64,000 nucleotides of DNA from the NCBI GenBank assembly GCA_032207245.1, contig CM063506.1:19433956-19497955 (forward strand), given 5' to 3'. This DNA comes from Pardosa pseudoannulata (taxonomy: Eukaryota > Arthropoda > Arachnida > Araneae > Lycosidae). Positions 13,601 through 28,800 of the stretch are shown here, in pieces. The stretch's first letter is position 1. Every line of letters starts with the position of its first letter. The position numbers and the translations under genes are program-made. The notes beneath the pieces are model-generated. The model saw nothing but the letters and a program-made list of their open reading frames with translations. It did no database searches and was not told the origin of the DNA.

Positions 13601-16373
13601 TTCAAAAATATCTTCCTTATTTTTAATAAGAGTGGTAAAACCCTGCCCCGGCCTTAGCCATCCAATTCTCCTTATTTTTAATAAGTTATACTTATAAGTT
13701 AACTCTACTCCTGATTTAAACTTTAAATATTTTAACTTGAATATATTTTTTAATATTTCAATATTATGTAAAACAACAAGATTATCCAGAAATAATTTTT
13801 TTTTTCCAAATTTGTGGCAATGAAAAAAAAAATGTATATATGAATGAACCAAATATATATAATAGCATATAGCCCGTCATATGACGGGATCAGTAAAATT
13901 TTTAATTTTCCAGAATTGTAAACTACCCTATGAGGCAGGTAAAAAAAAGGGGGTTTTTTTTGGCTGAGAATTATCTTGCAGCAAAAAATAATCGTTGATT
14001 GAATTTTAAATTATCACATACGTACCTAATCTATTATTTAAGAGAAATATAAAAGAAAATTAATTCAATATAAGTTCATGATATTTAAAATAATCTGAAA
14101 TCCTATTTTATTTTTAAGAATAAACGAAATATTAAAAATGCAACATTTGCAAATACTGAAACAATATTAAAATTGTTTTTAACACTATCAATGTATAATA
14201 TTGAAAATTTTCTCTTAATTAAAATGACAAATAATACTTAAAACTTGAAAAAAAAATTATCAATATTTTTGCTGTGATATCACATTTAACATTTAATATA
14301 GATAGTTAAAAAAATATATACAGATTTAAATTTTCTAAAATATTAAAAATTCAATATAGTTTATTTCTTTCCAGGGACTTATTTCACAGACGGACAGATA
14401 ACTTGCTATTATTATATAGGGGACTATTTGAACTGTTACTATTAATATTTTTGTGTAGTTAGTTTAAAGTTAAATTTTGAATTGAACTTTGGGAGAATGT
14501 CAAATCGTTTTAAAATTGATGTTCTACCCAGACAAAATAGTATATTTTATTTTTTTTTTCTGTAAGTGCGAGTGCAACGAAATTATTTTAGTGAAAATCT
14601 GTTCTTTTGTATGTGAGAAAAATGGCTCTTGAGTTCTTTGTGCTTTAATATGTTAATATTATTTACGCCATAAATTCTTATGTGACATTTTCTGTGCATT
14701 TAAAAGATCTCGCATACGTAAATATAATAAAAATGTTTTATATTAAAAGCTCCTATTTTGAGCAATTACTTAAGCATTGAGAACATTCTTCAGTATCAAA
14801 GCTTCACTTTACCCAAATGTAAAATGGTAATTAATTTTTGGTATTATTGAATGTACATACGAAAATATAAAATTTAATTTCTTTAACAAAAAATTTAAGT
14901 ATGCAAAAAAAAAAGGTAGAAGTGAACTCTAAAAACTAGTCCAATATATTTTTAATCTTTGAATTTGCTAACCCTAACTCATAAAAAATTTACATATGGA
15001 TTTACCTGTAGTTAATGAACCAAGCTTTTTTAAAAAAAGAACATTTTTATTATAAATACGTGGGATAAAAATGAGTAGATAATATACAGCATGATTTCAG
15101 AAAATTATGACTACTTTAAAGGATTTTTTTTAACATATTGGTTAGGGTGCTGCCATCGGTACCTCGTTGAATCCCACAGTGGCTTGGATGTTCATAGCCG
15201 TTCAGAATCGGCTTTAAGCTGTAGGTCCTGGTCTCATTAGCCTTCGTGTTGCAAAAAGTAGACTGTAGCACTCCAAACCAAACCCTTTTCAATGTATTTA
15301 CCATACCTCATAATCTGAAATCCTATTTTATTTTTAAGAATAAACGAAATATTAAAAATGCAACATTTGCAAATACTGAAACAATATTAAAATTGTTTTT
15401 AACACTATCAATGTATAATTGTATTGGAAAAAGGTATTTCTCTTTGTTAAAATGACAAATCTTACTTAAAAACATTGATTAGTAAATCAAAATTACCATT
15501 GCTTGCTTTATTATCACTAACATTTAATATAGTAGATTAAAATTTAAAGATGATACAGATGATTTTCTAAAAAAGATATTAAAACATCATATAGTTTATT
15601 TCTTGTTCAGAGGGAGGGGGCATTATTTCACCTAAGTCACTGCATTGAAAATGTGTATATTTTAACTATTTTAAAGCAAATATATTATGCGTTTTAGCTT
15701 AAATATTTTGATCTGATACTTTGGAAACCTTTTTGCTCTTAAATATTTTCCAATATGGCAGCCAGACAAAATAGTATATATTTACATTAATCTTCAAAAA
15801 ATAGTGGTGCAATGATATTATAAGGCCAGTTGAGGTCCCAAATTTCATTTTCTCATAGGCTCTTTAAATCCGTCCTCTCTTCCTCTTTAAATCAGTCCCT
15901 GAGTACAGCTTTAATTAAGATTTTGAGCCAAAATAAACTTTGCAAACATTCTTAGAGATAAGCAAAAAGGCATCATACCATATTCTTCTGCTCCTTTTAA
16001 AAAAGCTCCTATTGCTGCTAGATAGCCTTCATGTCTTAAAAACAAAGCTTGCACTTTGCCCTAAATGTAAAATGGGTAATTAATTTTAATGCATTTATTA
16101 TTAATGTACATACTAAATATAAAATACTTGTTGAATTTTCTTTAACAAAAAATTTAAGTATGCAAAACAAAAGGTAGAAGGGAACTCTAAAAACTAGTCC
16201 AATATATTTTAATATCTATATTTGACTACACATGTATGTATATATAACATTTACATATGATCTTACAATGTAGTTAATGAACCAAGCTTTTTTAAAAAAA
16301 GAACATTTTTATATAAATACATGGAGTCATAAACATAAATAAATATAAAACATGAAAAATTTAGAAATACTCT

Positions 16374-16413
<40 letters not shown>

Positions 16414-19400
16414 CTCACTGCTACCTAAGGATGCCACTTACCCGGTTTAAGTTTTCACAGAGATTAAAAGTTATAGTTGTTAAATCAAGCCATGAAATAT
16501 TTGCAAAACACAATACTACAACATAATTCTGACAGTCATTTTAAAAAATCAGCAAATAAAAAAAGGCAATATGTTCACAAAACTTTGATTTTACTACCTA
16601 TGTTATAATGTATGTAATTATAATGTAACTAAACATTTTTACAGTATCAGTTGAACAATTCAATTTAAAATGTAATACATGTGAAAATTTTTGATGTAGC
16701 AACCAACTGTAAAGGTTAAAGCTTTTTTGAGTTATGCTCACACTTTAACAGAAAAATGAAAAATACACACAGACATAATTAATTTCATCCATCTAGCTTA
16801 CAGTGTTTTGAGCTATCATGATTACACACATATACAGATATGCATAGTTCTAAAAGTGCTGTTTTCTCCTATACTTAATATTAGAATTACTGAGGAGGTA
16901 ATTTTGGGTCCTTTTGAACTTTTTTCAGATATACATTATAGATTATAATATTTCTATTAATAAGATGCCTATCCTTGATTATCAGAATTGTCTCTGTCAA
17001 TTTCATAAGAATTTTGGGGGAGGGAAGAGAGTCAGGGCTTTTCTCATTTACTGGCTCATTCTAAAGGCTGCAGTTTTCTTTTCCCTGAATTTGTGCTGTA
17101 CTTCGGTGAACTCATTAATCATGAGAACACTCATATATTAACCCAGAAAAATTGCTGCTTGTTTTAATCAAATTTTTTATTATTATTGATGCTGTCTCGG
17201 TATTCTCCTAGCTCCCAGACTTGATTCCCATCCTGAATACAAAAAAAAAAAAAAATAAATAAAAAAAATAAAAAAAAAAAAATAAAAAATACACAGAGAT
17301 ACCACAGTATTCACGAAAGTAAAAAATTGAAAAAATTAAAAGAGAACTGTGATTTTTTAATTAGATATTACAAATTATAAAAATACTTTATGTATTTTTC
17401 ATGATTTTGAAACAGTTAAAAAAATTTTAAGTGATAATTTATAATTTATGAAGAACTCAAATAGTAAAATAGAAAGCACTTCTAGTGATATTTAAAAACC
17501 CAGACAAAATAGTCTTACCTTCTAAGCAACTCTTATATATAAGCAAAACATGCATCAATAAAATTTGCAAATGGAGGAACAAAGACATAAATTAGATATT
17601 ACTGAATTAAAAACTATCAATAAAGTCTAAATAATATGGATACTTTCAGTATATTAAAATAACATAAATTTATAATTAATTGCAAAGCATTTAGTAAACA
17701 AGGGTGAAATTTAATAACTTACTAACCTTGCTCCAGTAATTGATAGCATAGGATATTGTATGCATACTTAAGTAGTGTGCTCTCAAAAAATAACCACCAA
17801 AGTACACTTTTTTAAGATTATGCATCATAGCATATAAACAAGCAAGTTGACCTATGTCATTACTGATCATGAACAGCAAACTACGTGCAATATCTTTACC
17901 AGCAAACTGCCCTAGATTAGTAGAAAAATAAAAGTTATAAGTATGAAAACCAAACAAAAATTTAAAATGGGATAAATTAATATATATAACAATTTATCAA
18001 TATTGATTTAGATAACAATTTTAGCAAATTAATTTCATACTGTTAAAGAATAACTAATTGATATACCCTAAACTGGCATTAGCTTACAAAAATAAAAACA
18101 TTACAACATTAATAAAATTTAATTTCTTATTCATCAATAAACTTATATTATCTTAATAGAATTGGTTTAAAATAACTATCTTTTGCATAAAAATATTTTA
18201 TTAATACATGGAGTAAACTGAAATAACTTTCAATATCTAATTATAGAAAATTATAATGCAAATTATTACTAGTTACACAAAGATAAATTTTATTTTGATT
18301 AAGTTTCATTTGTTACATTAGAATTAATATATTGTAGACTTTATGAAGAATATGCCAAATCAGGTAATGTTTAATTTTTTTTTTCATATGAGTAAGATAG
18401 GCAAGTTTGCTTCTTAAAAACACTACTGTATGAAATGACATACTGTTATGGCACTTTAATATTTATCATTCAATTATATTTAAATAATTTTGAGAAAAAT
18501 TTCAAGGTAAAAAAATATATATATTGTAAGAAAATAAGATGACTATTTAGCATTAAAAAAATTACAACTTCTTTAATTAATATAATTTAAAAATCAAAAC
18601 CAACTAAAGTATTTAAATCATAGATTCTGTAATTAAGGTATTAAATCTTTTCAAAACTTCCTAAAATAGAATAAATTTATTAACAAATTATATCTATATG
18701 AACGTAACTCACCAGGATTAAAATTTTTATCCTTAGAAGAATGAATTGCCTTGCCAAAACTACATGCAATTAAATCAGCAGGTAAACCCATGCCTGAATA
18801 ATCTCCCCCATAAATATCACACACAAGCATATCAACATTTCTGTGATCACCTTCTTCAGCTAATTGTAACAATTCATCAAATCCCTGGATAAAAATAAGT
18901 ACAAGTTATAATTTTTTTATCTTGAAGAATAAAATATTTTAGTGCAATAAAAATAATTGTGATATAAAAAGATTATACAAAAAGGGCATGCAATTGCTTT
19001 CAGTTAAATTTTATTTAGCTATTTAGCAATACCAATTCAAATTCAAAGTGCATCAACTAAATTATAATAACAATGACAATTAAAGTATACTATTATTACT
19101 TTCTTTAAACTTATCCATGTTTAATATCATGAAGGTTTTAATATTTATGTTAGCTATTTAATGTTTTAAGCATTTGACTGACACTAGTCGAATGATTCTT
19201 CTTTTAATCATTTGCATAAAAAACAATTTTAATTGTAATTATTACAAGAGTTATTGAAATTAATTAAAGCATAAAATAAAGCATATTTATAAATAACTAT
19301 TTCTTTGAAAAATAAAAAATGCAATAAATTAACACACTCTAATTCTAAATAAAATATTTCTGTAGTTACCTTTGCTTTAGTAAGCAATGATCCTAAACCC

Positions 19401-22400
19401 CAGAAAGTACCCCCGCCCATAGCTGATCCACCAATTCTTTCAAAGGAAGATTCAGATTCAACCTACATACATATCATAAAATAGCAATGATTAATTCTTC
19501 TATAATTTAGAAGACTATATATGTGTGTATAAAAAAAGATAGAGTAAGATAAATTTCAAAAATACATTAAACTTATTAAAAGTAATATCAACAGTAATAC
19601 AAAGAGAAAAATATATAAAGATGTATTACATTGTGACTACTAGAATAGCAAAACTACTTTCATCCTACAGAACACAGATTACATAATGAACTAATAACTA
19701 AACAAGATTAATTAGTCAGGATATTTTTTTATCAGTTAGTCACAAATATTTTTATAGTTCCTGTAAATTACTCTTAGGATTGACAAATACTTAATTGGAT
19801 AATGTCAAATGATTTCAGAACTTTGGCCATGATTTTAAAGTCTATAGAATATTTTTCAAAATATATCAAAACAGTTCAGTTCTTATGAAAACACATTAGC
19901 AAGATGCGACTGGTTATGACTCCTCCATGGTCCACTTTACAATGAAGAGATAAAATAGTATTATAACTTATTTACCCACAAACCCCTTCTCATTCTTTAC
20001 TATGAAGAGATAAAATAGTATTAAAACTTATTTGCCCACAAACCCCTTCTCATTCCAAATATCTTTTCATGAACCCCCAAGTAAAATAGCTTTATACATA
20101 TAATAAAAGTATTAGTTTTAAATTTGATTTTTTAAATAACATATAAAAATAAAATATAAAAGCACATTTTGATGTTTAAAATAATATCTATTGAAATTAT
20201 TACCTTGTGTTTCAAATTATAAAAGCATTATTTGTCAATACTACTAAGGAGATGGGTAAGTCTTTTGAATAGGTTAATATTAGCTTATGTTCAGCTCCAT
20301 GTTTGAGTAATAATTGTAAGTATCTTAAAAGCATTAATTTCCTGACTGATTTTTTTTTCTTTAATGAGGCTTTTAACCATGCTAAATCCACATCCTACTA
20401 TACACAAAGGCTGAAAAAAAAAACTAACAGCTTTTGTACAGTTACCCAATAATGCAGAATATAAAAATGGTATAAATTTTTATAACTGAAATTTGTATCC
20501 TTTCTCAAAATGCTCCTCACTTATGAATATAGTTTGATAATTGGATACCGTATCAAAATGGATTCATCTGAGTTTATACATTTGCAAAATACCCAGCTGA
20601 AGATAATTAAGCAATGAATGTCTCAAAATCTTTGTAAAGAGCCTTTAATTACTGACAATAAGGAAGTAAATCTTCTTCATCTCATTTTAAGTTAACAGTA
20701 AAAAAAAAGGCTATTAATTTATTGCTAGGTATTTTAACTTTCATAAAACTGAAGATGGATTAAAATACTTTATTTTATATTAAACTTTTCATGAACCCCA
20801 AAAATGTTAGCCATTTATTCTCATATTAATATTTAATTAGAATGTACACCCCTCAGCACACAGACCCCTGGAAGTCCAAAGGAACATCTTCGGAAACCAC
20901 TAATCTAAAATAAAACATACAAACTGGTCAGTAATTTTTTATTTTAATACAGTTATAATCTAGTTATAAGGTAATCCAAAAAGATATCACTCACATTATA
21001 ATAGTGCTATTATTGACTTATTTTTGCATACATAACCACAGTCGCTGTTATGAAGCAAAAAAATCTACACCATTAGTGTGTACAAAAAAATATAAAATTT
21101 ATATATATACAAATATTTAACTTATAACACACCTTAATTATGAAACAGATGAAAATGTTACATAAATTAAAAACAAGAACATCTTTCTTTAACCTTCTTA
21201 CTCTGTCTGGGTTGAATCAACCCCTTTTGGAAGTCTGTCTTCTTTAATTTTTATTTTTAACCTTAAAACTTTAAGTATTCTTCTAATATACAGTTATCTT
21301 CAGTTTAAAACTGAAAGATAGAAAAGAGAAAAAAATTTAGCCCTTCAATGATAATAGTAATCAAGACCATATAGTAGATTTTTTTCAGCATGATTTAAGT
21401 TAAGCAAGTTGAGAAAAATGTCATCAATATAAAATATAACTGCTTCTTTAATAACATCTGATGTTAATTCTTTCTGACTTCAAGAAAATACAACAGACCA
21501 CATTTTGATGTTAAATTTAATTTTTATGTCATTAGTAACATTAAATTTATTTTCTTGAGATTTTCAGGTAATACCAGTGTTCTAATATTACATATTCATA
21601 AAAATCTATTACGTGTAATATCAACTAACTCCATAGATTCAACTTTATCACATGACTTTTACATCTGCTAACATTGGAATAGATGGTGGTGCTACATCAG
21701 ATTAAGGCACCTTTCGGTATTTTGGGCAACTTTTATTGGTGCACTAATCCAAACAGTAAGGATAGAATATCAGTTTAACTGGTTTGAATTTTCAGTACAA
21801 TCACTGTTCTATACCAAGGCCAAATTAATTTAATTTCACAAAATTAAAAACCAATAGGAATTAGTCATATTTAATAAACAATAAAAACATGCCAGTTCTA
21901 GCTGCCATGTTTTTCTTAGAGGCCACTCTAATTTAGCAAAGTTCATTGATTGACGATTTATAAGATGATGGAAATGTGTTTATCATAAACACAAAATTAA
22001 AGAAATCTAGCATTTTATACATTTTTTTACAAATGAAAATGTAAACAAATATCACAATAAATACTATTTAAAATATAATGAAGCACTAAATTAAGCAAAA
22101 CTTGCAGATGAAAATATAAAGAAATATGACATTTTAAGTATTTTTAAACAAAAATAAACCCAGTTAGAGTAATAGATTAAATTATTTCTAAAGATTAAAA
22201 TGATGCCAATTTATACAAAGTATCTATACAGACTGCAATCTATCTTCATCCAACTATCACTACTTTGTAAACCGACAAAATTGCCAAATTTCGCAAGAAA
22301 AAAAAAAAAAAAAAAAAAAAAAAAGCGATGCACTAGATATATCTGTACCAAAAATTACACAAGGAAAGCCGGGCGCCAAAATAAAATTTTAAAAATACAG

Positions 22401-23215
22401 ACCTGGCAAGATTAGGAGGAAAAAGTTAAGTTGCCATACTTAAAACTTTATTGAAAAGCTGCGGAGGAGGGACCCCAGTATGGATGTCAAAATGATAACT
22501 GATTTGCGATCAAAATTTGTTACAAATGTATTATACACTCTTATTAGCACACTTTTTAGATTTTGGTGCCTATCAGTCTTTTGGTAAAATTTTTGTATAT
22601 TTCTTTTTTTCTTTCTCCTTATATTGTTAAATTTCTTAGGATTTAATTTGGGATAGTAGTTATTTTTTTGTTTTTATTACAGTCACAATTTTTTTCCAAA
22701 TTGTTTCCTTACTATCATTAAATATATTAAAGATCAACTAAATATTTTAAATTTAAAATGCAATATATATTTATTCTTAAATTCAAAACTTTAAAATATG
22801 TCTAATTCCAGATGTTTTTAATTTTATGAATCCAATGGGATGTTTTAGGAAAAATATGATCTCTTTACCTCCCCCACAGGGATTGTGCGAATTGCAAATA
22901 GGCAGAGTATCAAACATCCATTTTTCTTTTATAGTACTTCCAAAGTTCAAGCCTCCTAGCATGGAGCAGTTATCTGATACTTTAGAATAACATTTAACTT
23001 ACCATAATGCTAAAAATTGTTTAAATTTGTGTATTAATGTAATATATGCCTGCATTTACCACTGGAGGTATACAGTACATATGTTTCATTTTTCAGTTAC
23101 TAATTTTGTTTTGTTGTCTTTCATAGTAAAAAACATTAGATAAGTGATTTTCATAAATATTATTCCCTGGATTTATTTGGGTAGAAATAAACATTGAATA
23201 ATATATATGTATATA

Positions 23216-23288
<73 letters not shown>

Positions 23289-23679
23289 ATTATATCCTAT
23301 TGATAGCTTTTCATCCTTTTTTTTTTCCTAATTAAATATCCTCATTCCTGAAAAAGTTACCGTTTGAGCTACATAAATTTCTGAATGATCTAGCAATTTT
23401 GATTTAGTTAGTTATGCATGTGTAAACAGTAACTCTTCAATTTAAAAACTATGAAGAGTCACATTCAATATTGTACTTCCTACTAAAGAAAGATAATGTT
23501 GAGTCAGTCTTAACATTGAAGCTGAAATACTCGAAAATGCTGAAAAAAACTGTGTATTTAGAGGAAATTGAAAGGCAAGTGAATGCAATAAAAAACAATG
23601 TAGTAGTTGTAGTAAAACATATAACTGAATCTAGAAGACTATTTTTCATACTTTTCTGTTTTATTATTATTATTTATTT

Positions 23680-23717
<38 letters not shown>

Positions 23718-25755
23718 TTTCTGGGAGAGGGATAAAAAATTTTCCTGGTAGATTTAAGGAACAATTAACTCACACAAACACATATATTTATATATATGCA
23801 TACCAACAAAACTTAATTTAGCCAGTTACAATAGGGGCAGGAGAAGCCTAGAAAGACAGACTAGTGAAATGGCAAATTGCTGTTATGCAATTCCATAAAA
23901 AGAACTTACTATTCCACAATTAAATTTTATTGAAGAGCTCCTAAAATGACATTTTTCACAACAAATGGCAGATGAGGGAATGACCATGAAAACACATGTG
24001 GATTACAGAGTTGGACTTCACAGCAAACGATGCCTAGAATTTTCCCAAGGGACAGACAACTTAGCAAATTTAACAATAAAATGTAACTTAGATGGGGAAA
24101 ACTGAGACATTTGCCAGCAACAGCTGGAAAATTAAGTGACAGAAAATTTGCAGTTTGCAAATTTGACTTACAATTTCAAACTGGGTGGACAGAAAATTTT
24201 AATCTATTGCAGAGAAAGCTTTGGGAAATGACTTGGAAGAATTTTAAGTCACTGACACTGCTTTAATTAAAACATTTTGTGGCTAGGAAAATAGATTTGA
24301 AGAAATAAGAATGGGGAAAAAGGAGAATTTTTAAGAGAGATTGAAGTGTAATAATTTTGATATATTACAAATACATATATGCATAATTTCTTTTAAGAAT
24401 TTTTTACAACCACAAATCATCTAATGAACAAAGCACACTAGTATTTTCAAAAATTTAACATTATAGTTAAAGTCTTTTTACAGTAACAAATATCATGTGA
24501 TAACTTAATACAATGAATTAAAAGTATTAATATTTAATTACATACTATTTTTAAAAAGTAAGTAATACCTTCTTGGGCCATTAAATAATCCCAGAACAAC
24601 CTAAGTTAGGTGTAAAGTTGATCTAATACATTTATTAACAGAACAAAAAGATATGCATCTGAAGGGTGAAGATGTACAGTTGCATACAATTAATATTGTA
24701 TGTGGCATGACATCATTTGTAGGTGCATAAAATTGTCGTTTCTGTCATATGTATCTACCCTAATGTAATTGCTAATGGTATTATATAACATTAGAATATG
24801 AACTTAAATTGTCATTCAATCCCTGGCTGCATTCACTGTTCAAGGAGAGTAGTAATCATTATGAAATTGTTCACTGGTGTACTATGACCAGTAAATAAGA
24901 GTCCATTATTTTGCTGAATTTACTAACTAAAACTGAAATTTACTAAAGTTGTATGGTTCTTCAATCTTTATGAGCAGTACTTGTGTTTTTTTTCCCCATT
25001 CTCTCACTTTCAAATATAATTTTACAGTTTTACATTTCTTTTAAATATGTGTCCATCTATCAATACAGAATTTTAACTATCTTTTAGAATTGCACCTTAT
25101 GTGTAAGAAAAGTGACTCAATTCCAAGTAATTAGTAATTATATTTAGAAATTTCCTATTTTTTACAACATATTTTATTTCACTGCCTAAAATAAAATGCC
25201 TTATTACTGAAACAAAACTTACCATCATCACACTGACACCAGAGCCAATATTTACAAGTAAGTATGGATACATGTTAGGTTCAACACTGTGAAATTTATA
25301 TTCTGGATTTACATGTCGTCTATATTCAAACACTTCATCAGGAATATTCCTTAATACAAAATTGCAACCTTTTATCATACATTCAATTTCATCTTCTTTA
25401 TCAACCCTTAAAAAAAGAGATAAATTAAATCTTATATTCAGAAACAGAAAAAAAATTATACGATTTCAACTATCAAATCAGATTTAACACTTATTAGTAC
25501 AAAGATAAAACATGACACTCCAAAAAGTTAGATATTCACCAATCAAGCTACTAATTTTTATAGTTTCAGAGAAAAATGAAGATAGAAATAGATTTGACAG
25601 TAATTTCTTTGTATTGTAAGATTAGTCCTAGGAAGTGATATGTAGGTCAAATCATATAAAGTAAAAAATATGCTTTCTGACAAAAAAAATAGTTATATAG
25701 CTTTGTGTTTATACTGTTTATTTGGTGTTGAAGTAATCTGGACAGCATAGTGTGA

Positions 25756-25829
<74 letters not shown>

Positions 25830-28800
25830 ATATTTATTTAAATTAAAAATGTTAAAATAAGATTTAGAATAAATATTACACTGATGCATATATTCAAATT
25901 TACATTATTTATCATCAAAATCATTGAAACGTTAAATAAAAAATAGGGAGAGCTTTAAAAAATCTTAATTAAATGTTTAGACAATATTTTTAAAAAATGT
26001 ATCTTATTTTTTTTCTTACACCCCTAGAATCCTAAGAATTTCTAAACCTGTTAATTCAAAATATTTCATACAGAGCCCCAATATGTTTAGCAATTATGTT
26101 ATGATTTTATACTTTAATAAAATGCAAACTTATAAATTTTTAATAGTTTTTATTCCAAATTATTCAAATATAACATTTTTTGAAAATTTTACATAACATT
26201 TGAATTAACACTAAACATACCATATAACAGGTCAAATGACCCATAAGGCTTATGTAAAAAATGTGATGGGAAATGAATTAAAAATTCTTATTCTTTGTGT
26301 TTGCAATACATAAAAATTGACAATATACAATTTTGTTTAATTATAATAAAGTTTATTTGTCTATTTCCTTCTAATTTTCATATTTCATATATTTATAATC
26401 AGAAAAAATAAAGTCTGATCATTTGACCAGCTATGGTAGAAATAGGTATGTATTACGTGTGGGTATGTTTAGTGTTAAAACTACATTAAGTTTGCACTGT
26501 TTGGTTCTTATTAATTTTTTTAACTACATAGAAGTTTCATTGTTCTCACAAATTTAATTAAAAGTCATGTTTTATTGTATTTTTTCGATTCTGCACATAA
26601 CAAAATACAATTACTATATCAATATTTAAGATTAAAATTACATTTATGTACCCTTATTTCCTTTTTAAAGATCTAGTAAACTAATTTGGCATAAAAAAAA
26701 GATAGAGATGGCTAAGATTTTCCATTAGAATACAAGCAAAACAGGCAAAGCAACAAATCTAGTAAAAAATAATATGCATATAATAAACTTTAGTACACAG
26801 CTATGTACAATCCTACATTAATTAAAAAACAATAAATATTCTAAAACAAAGTGTAAATAATCTATTATTAGCCACATGAATATATTTTCTTTAATATAGG
26901 AAATTTTTAGGGAAGATTTATAAAAGAATTCAATATTGGAAGTTTGGAGCACTGCAGTAATTTTCTTTCTACAAAAGGACTAATTGAAATAGACTTAAAA
27001 GCTAAGTTTGAATGGCTATAACCATCCATACCAGCAGTAGAATTCAACCCCACAGACTCAGTTACAAAAAGATACTGCCCTTAATTTTCCACCATCATCA
27101 TTACATTTTCATTATTTCTTAGTAAATTATAAATAATTAGATTAATTTTAAACTAATGAAGTTATTCTAAAGTTAAACTTACATCAAACCTAAAGTATTC
27201 GTCAGAACATCAGTATACTTATAAGCTCCCCCACCAGTTGCTTTAATACTTTTGCCTTTCATAAAATGAGGTGATCCTATTAAATTCTTTTGAATAAAGC
27301 TAAGGCAGGACTCAATATGTTTGGTTTCAAACTTGATAAAATGAAGACGCGCTACTTCAACATCAGTCTCTTGAACCTCATAATGTGTTTCATCAGAATT
27401 CTAAAACAATAAATAACAAAAATTGCACTAAAGAGTACCACAAAAATACATTCCTTCTATTAGACAAAATGTAACAAATTTGATTGAATTTTATTTACCA
27501 CAAACTAATCAATATAACAATTATCTTATTAATGAAATGTAAGAAGCTACATATACCTTTGGAAAATACCTATTTATAAAGAACTAAGGGTATTACAAAT
27601 TGTACTCACTAGAAAATCATTTTTGAAGGGTGAAGCATACACATTTTTTTTAACTATAGTTTTAAAAAAATATTTTATAGTTAAAATGCTATTCAAGCAT
27701 TTATTACTTAAAAACATTTCAAAACATACTTTGTTTTATTTTCTGTTACTAAAATAGATATTAAAAAACAGATTAATAAGTATTTAATTATCACAAAATT
27801 TGTTTTTTAATAAAATGCAAGTAATTTTTTGTTACTACCAAAACTATTGTATCACAAATCCAGAGGGTGAAAGTTTTTCTTTAAAATATTATTTGTTTGA
27901 GCAGCTAAAAATTAAGTAAAGTCAAATTAATAGTTTTTTATTATACCTACTAAAACAATAAAAAGCATGATTCAATTTAAGCTTTAGGGAAATTTTATTC
28001 TAATCACAGACAAAATTAAATCCTCTTAAGAAAAAATATAAACTGACATCCTACAATAAAATTCATATTTTATCAAAATATTTACCTGTGATTTTTGCTC
28101 TTCATCTAAACAGTATAATGCTCTCTTATAAGAAATAGTAGAATAATATGCAATTTTAGTTAAAGATCCACCTAGAGCAAAACATGTAAAAAATCTTTAA
28201 AAAGTACGAAAAAAATAAAGTACATTTAAACATTTATTTTAGTTATTAAAATATATAAATCACATTTAAATAGAATAACAGGAATTTGAAGGAAATTAAT
28301 AATGCCAAATTAAAAAATCTTAGTAATTAATATTCTTTAAAAATAAACATTTAAGTAACTATAACAATGTAAATATTATAATTACAGTTTTTTAGTATAA
28401 ATTATTCCTTTCAATAGAAGTTTTGTTTTAATTAGTTAGAAAAAGTAATAAATTAATCATTCTTATGAAAGATTTGATCAGGTTTAAAAAAATAGAGGGA
28501 GGGTCAAACATACTGCATAAAACAATTTTGCAGAGGTCAATAAATAAAAAAAGGGGAAAAGCAGGAAGAAACACTTTGATAAAAAAATATCATTTAACAT
28601 CCTTTTGTTTCTATATTGATCCCTTTTACAATATCTCTAGATATTTATTACAGTGCATAAGAGAGTACAGTATGAAATTTCCTCCTTTACATGAAGAATT
28701 CTGTTTATCAACTGATAACTAAGGCAATTTTTAAACAAATATATATTTAAATATATGAAGTATATGACTTTGCATGTACAATATAATTAAACATAACTGG

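Noticed and set aside
22200..22415. 71-codon frame with a lysine run
   Set aside because: The lysines are a translated poly-A tract.
23471..23821. 116-codon open frame
   Set aside because: Much of it is (TTTA)n microsatellite and AT-rich flank; no domain or splice context.
25647..25889. 80-codon Ile/Tyr-repeat frame
   Set aside because: Translation of a TA microsatellite.
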